A DNA stretch of 15,405 bases, taken from positions 1 to 15,405 of the forward strand of contig DAOVVQ010000066.1 of the NCBI GenBank assembly GCA_030637065.1, in the 5' to 3' direction. Shown piece by piece: positions 14,701 through 15,405 of the stretch (positions are counted from its first letter, which is position 1; each line of letters opens with the position of its first letter). The stretch comes from Planctomycetota bacterium (GTDB lineage Bacteria; Planctomycetota; Phycisphaerae; Sedimentisphaerales; Anaerohalosphaeraceae). Made by a program: the position numbers and the translations under genes. Below the pieces are notes generated by a model. The model was not told the origin of the DNA. It saw only the letters and a program-made list of their open reading frames with translations, and ran no database searches.

Positions 14701-14963
14701 CCGGCAAAGCCATCGCCATAGCCGACAATGTTGTGTTTGTAGCAGGCGAACCCATGAAATTCGACGATCCTTCCTATAAAAATTACGTTGCCGCCTACGA
14801 TGGCAAACTGGGAGGACGACTGTTAGCCGTATCGGCGACCAACGGCAAGAAACTGGCGGAATACGAACTCGAATCCGCCCCTGCCTGGGACAGCATCGCG
14901 ATTTCCAAAGGGCGGCTATACATCGGACTGGCAGACGGTACGGTGCAGTGCATGGGAGAATAA
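11790..14963 (+). CDS. Exported methyltransferase-like domain fused to two PQQ-type beta-propellers
   Basis: A 1057-residue protein with AGGAG six bases before ATG 11790. Residues 1-21 are a signal peptide (KIKILAVCIILSIQGLVAG). About 24-132 resembles a class I SAM-dependent methyltransferase: VVHLGCDNGRET (37-48, motif I), GLDTN (61-65), DGKTLPYGDNIVNLIVADTL (91-110) and a late APRVL-like segment (EAMRVLTPLGAIVVNG). DDWPQYL (144-150) and DDWPAYRYDGFRGG (638-651) each introduce a beta-propeller. Blade motifs of the x-D-x-x-T-G-x-x-L-W kind recur (for example near 222-230, 275-283, 361-370, 401-410, 464-473, 697-705, 736-745, 797-805, 1014-1022). A His/Cys cluster HDRCYR (525-530), GGCGSG (565-569) and SCTC (583-586) ends the first propeller. 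The family is known to me from planctomycetes as PQQ-binding-like repeat proteins; no enzymatic activity is established. A basic linker (936-951) interrupts the last blades. Confidence 0.9.
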   Translation: MSKIKILAVCIILSIQGLVAGNTAETIRNSGIKGGIVVHLGCDNGRETAEMLLTSSYLVHGLDTNIANIAKARAYIRSRNLYGPVSVAKYDGKTLPYGDNIVNLIVADTLGEVSMEEAMRVLTPLGAIVVNGKKTIKPWPKTIDDWPQYLNKADNNAVAKDSVAGPPRHIQWTDKPTWCRSHMAIPTVASMVSGNGRLFSIEDAAPPDNPFLPAAFRIVARDAFNGKELWARKITRWESVTMYIKCQPVQQQRRMAVVSDTLYCTLELEGPVSALDAATGEILKTYKNTSPTQEVAYDRGTLFLNVGERFSTAAYNIVKLKEKPFVEGVDPSGPFHGAGFKEGYAPEIKDKKNPTSAILAINPKTGRQLWAIRNINNYTAGSLSIKGNYAVYQAANGLFCVNARTGKSIWAKKKSIINSLGHDSFTPGTTPNTVVIADDKVFAVEGEAPSAKVSSNPKNTVFAYSLKDGRQLWQAPVQGNYESSSDIFYVKGSLWVGGQNPMQLNIETGEVIKKIVQKMTGPMGHDRCYRNYITENYFINSKTGGADFLELETSKELPNHWTRGGCGSGVLPANGLVYTTPYSCTCSMGAMFQGMNAYASTKSPLQTSDEAITVKRSIRLEKGPAYDKITKSTPATADDWPAYRYDGFRGGITKTRVPATLKERWKAKLPTKPSALTVADGKVFACDIDTHTLYALNSGTGRTDWTFTADGRIDSPPAYYKGMVLFGCRDGWVYCLRASDGALAWRFKDLPDKLIGAYGQLESAWPVSGSVLILNDTLYFAAGRSSFLDGGIFLYALNPRSGKLLKSRSYYGPFEEGSGFPVGRDAGFKNDVLVTDGTNLYLRQKAFGLDLGDAAEGTHIIPIGGFLDGQPQHRTGWSLSSALSKKNPGDIMASNGKDYYEVQGFPLWANHSYFDPRVNGYTLFAGTFDSTPKATAENAARARRGKRGGNKSIAAARETTKESWRLNIPITGKAIAIADNVVFVAGEPMKFDDPSYKNYVAAYDGKLGGRLLAVSATNGKKLAEYELESAPAWDSIAISKGRLYIGLADGTVQCMGE

Positions 14964-15040
14964 GGCAAAAAGGCGCCATACATCTCGATAGACGGACTGC
15001 GGGACATATACCCTACCGGCTGGATTTCAGTTCGTAGCGA

Positions 15041-15140
15041 GGGTGGTCCCGATGTACATCGGGATTTGCGCAGCAAACCGATGGGCGTATGCACATCGGC
15101 GCCCACCATCGGTTTGGCTTCGCCAAACACGCTGCCACCC
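15041..15140. repeat. Palindromic dispersed element, copy B (GGGTGG...CCACCC)
   Basis: A 100-base element related to copy A at 6201-6301. It has GGGTGG (15041-15046) and CCACCC (15135-15140) at its ends, and an 18-base perfect palindrome TCCCGATGTACATCGGGA (15047-15064). Two further inverted pairs are present: CCGATGGGCG (15078-15087) against CGCCCACCATCGG (15100-15112), and TTTGGC-TTC-GCCAAA (15113-15127). Its right arm CACGCTGCCACCCA (15128-15141) is the exact reverse complement of the left arm of copy A (6200-6213). Confidence 0.72.
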
Positions 15141-15199
15141 AATTTGAAGGGTGAAATGCACACTGTGTTGCGTGGCTTTGCCGTTGAGATAGTATGGGT

Positions 15200-15228
15200 T
15201 TGCAGGGAGGGGGTAAATTGCTTATAAT
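15200..15228 (+). promoter_or_regulatory. Sigma70-like promoter of the lipoprotein gene
   Basis: TTGCAG (15200-15205) and a perfect TATAAT (15223-15228) are spaced by 17 bases. Transcription would begin near 15235, about 29 bases before ATG 15264. Confidence 0.65.
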
Positions 15229-15263
15229 CTTTGGCGGTCTATTAATGGATATTGGGAGTTTTT

Positions 15264-15405
15264 ATGGGCAGAATTAAAATAGTGGGCAGGATTTGGTTTT
15301 TTGCGGCTTGGGTTGTTGCAATTGCGATGGTTCTTTGTGTTGGTTGTCAGCAAAAAAAGGAACGTACGGGCAAGTACGACGAAGAGGAGATGGCTGCGAT
15401 CCCGC
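15264..15405 (+). CDS. Predicted lipoprotein, N-terminal end (partial gene)
   Basis: The frame begins at ATG 15264, with GGGAG five bases upstream, and runs off the right edge after 47 codons. The N-terminus is basic (GRIKIVGRIW), followed by a hydrophobic core (FFAAWVVAIAMVLCVG) and a lipobox-like C-V-G-C with the candidate lipidated cysteine at residue 28, then QQKKERTGKYDEEE, a charged flexible tether. The cysteine at the -3 place of the lipobox is less usual than leucine. No domain is visible in the part present, so the function is unknown. It has its own promoter at 15200-15228 and is not obviously part of the propeller gene's unit. Confidence 0.75.
   Translation, partial: MGRIKIVGRIWFFAAWVVAIAMVLCVGCQQKKERTGKYDEEEMAAIP

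Larger units (their letters stand above)
14964..15263. other. Intergenic region with repeat copy B and the lipoprotein promoter
   Basis: This 300-base gap after the propeller gene contains palindromic element copy B (15041-15140) and a promoter at 15200-15228. No intrinsic terminator for the propeller gene is evident. A plus-strand frame stays open across much of it (to TAA near 15230) but crosses the palindromes, so I regard it as non-coding. Confidence 0.5.

Noticed and set aside
14964..15232. Plus-strand frame open after the propeller gene through repeat copy B
   Set aside because: It has no start codon with a binding site, runs through palindromic DNA, and copy A does not keep a corresponding frame.

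Overview
The window looks like a piece of a Planctomycetota chromosome, most likely of the Phycisphaerae/Sedimentisphaerales kind. This is inferred from gene content: two S1-type sulfatases, a DUF1571 protein, LamG-like jelly-roll and dockerin-like exported proteins, a giant PQQ-like beta-propeller protein, and a GH97 glycosidase fused to an esterase. No rRNA, tRNA or phylogenetic marker is present to confirm it. The overall theme is degradation of sulfated and acetylated polysaccharides by exported enzymes, with a housekeeping block (fatty-acid synthesis) and a signalling phosphatase in between.

Layout. Bases 1-327 are the 3' end of a plus-strand sulfatase. A minus-strand cassette follows (read from right to left): a Tat-exported sulfatase (3759-2320), a DUF1571 protein (2172-1354) and an exported LamG-like protein (1303-536). 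A plus-strand RsbU/SpoIIE-type PP2C phosphatase (3974-4801) then runs tail to tail, one base apart, into accC (6143-4803). accB (6967-6464) lies upstream of accC in the expected accB-accC order, but the pair is split by 320 bases holding a palindromic repeat and an AT-rich tract. A good sigma70-like promoter precedes accB.

From 7368 to 14963 lies a second carbohydrate-related block. A broken or fused gene (8449-7368, minus) joins a signal peptide and jelly-roll-like N-terminus, out of frame, to the C-terminal half of a sialate O-acetylesterase that carries a dockerin-like tail. Upstream of it on the same strand is a 912-residue GH97 glycosidase/alpha-beta hydrolase fusion (11344-8606). Divergent from that is a 1057-residue exported protein combining a methyltransferase-like domain with two PQQ-type propellers (11790-14963). 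A lipoprotein gene begins at 15264 and leaves the window.

The most interesting signals are not ordinary gene calls. (1) The promoters of the fused esterase gene and of the PQQ/methyltransferase gene are alike at 27 of 34 positions, spacer included, which suggests shared control. (2) Two roughly 100-bp palindromic elements bounded by GGGTGG...CCACCC occur at 6201-6301 and 15041-15140, one of them inside the acc operon. (3) The GH97-esterase fusion, and (4) the exported methyltransferase-propeller fusion with its clustered His/Cys motif, are unusual domain architectures. (5) A 45-codon reading frame with a good ribosome binding site sits between the conserved promoter and the propeller gene. 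No CRISPR array, complete insertion sequence, tRNA or rRNA was seen.
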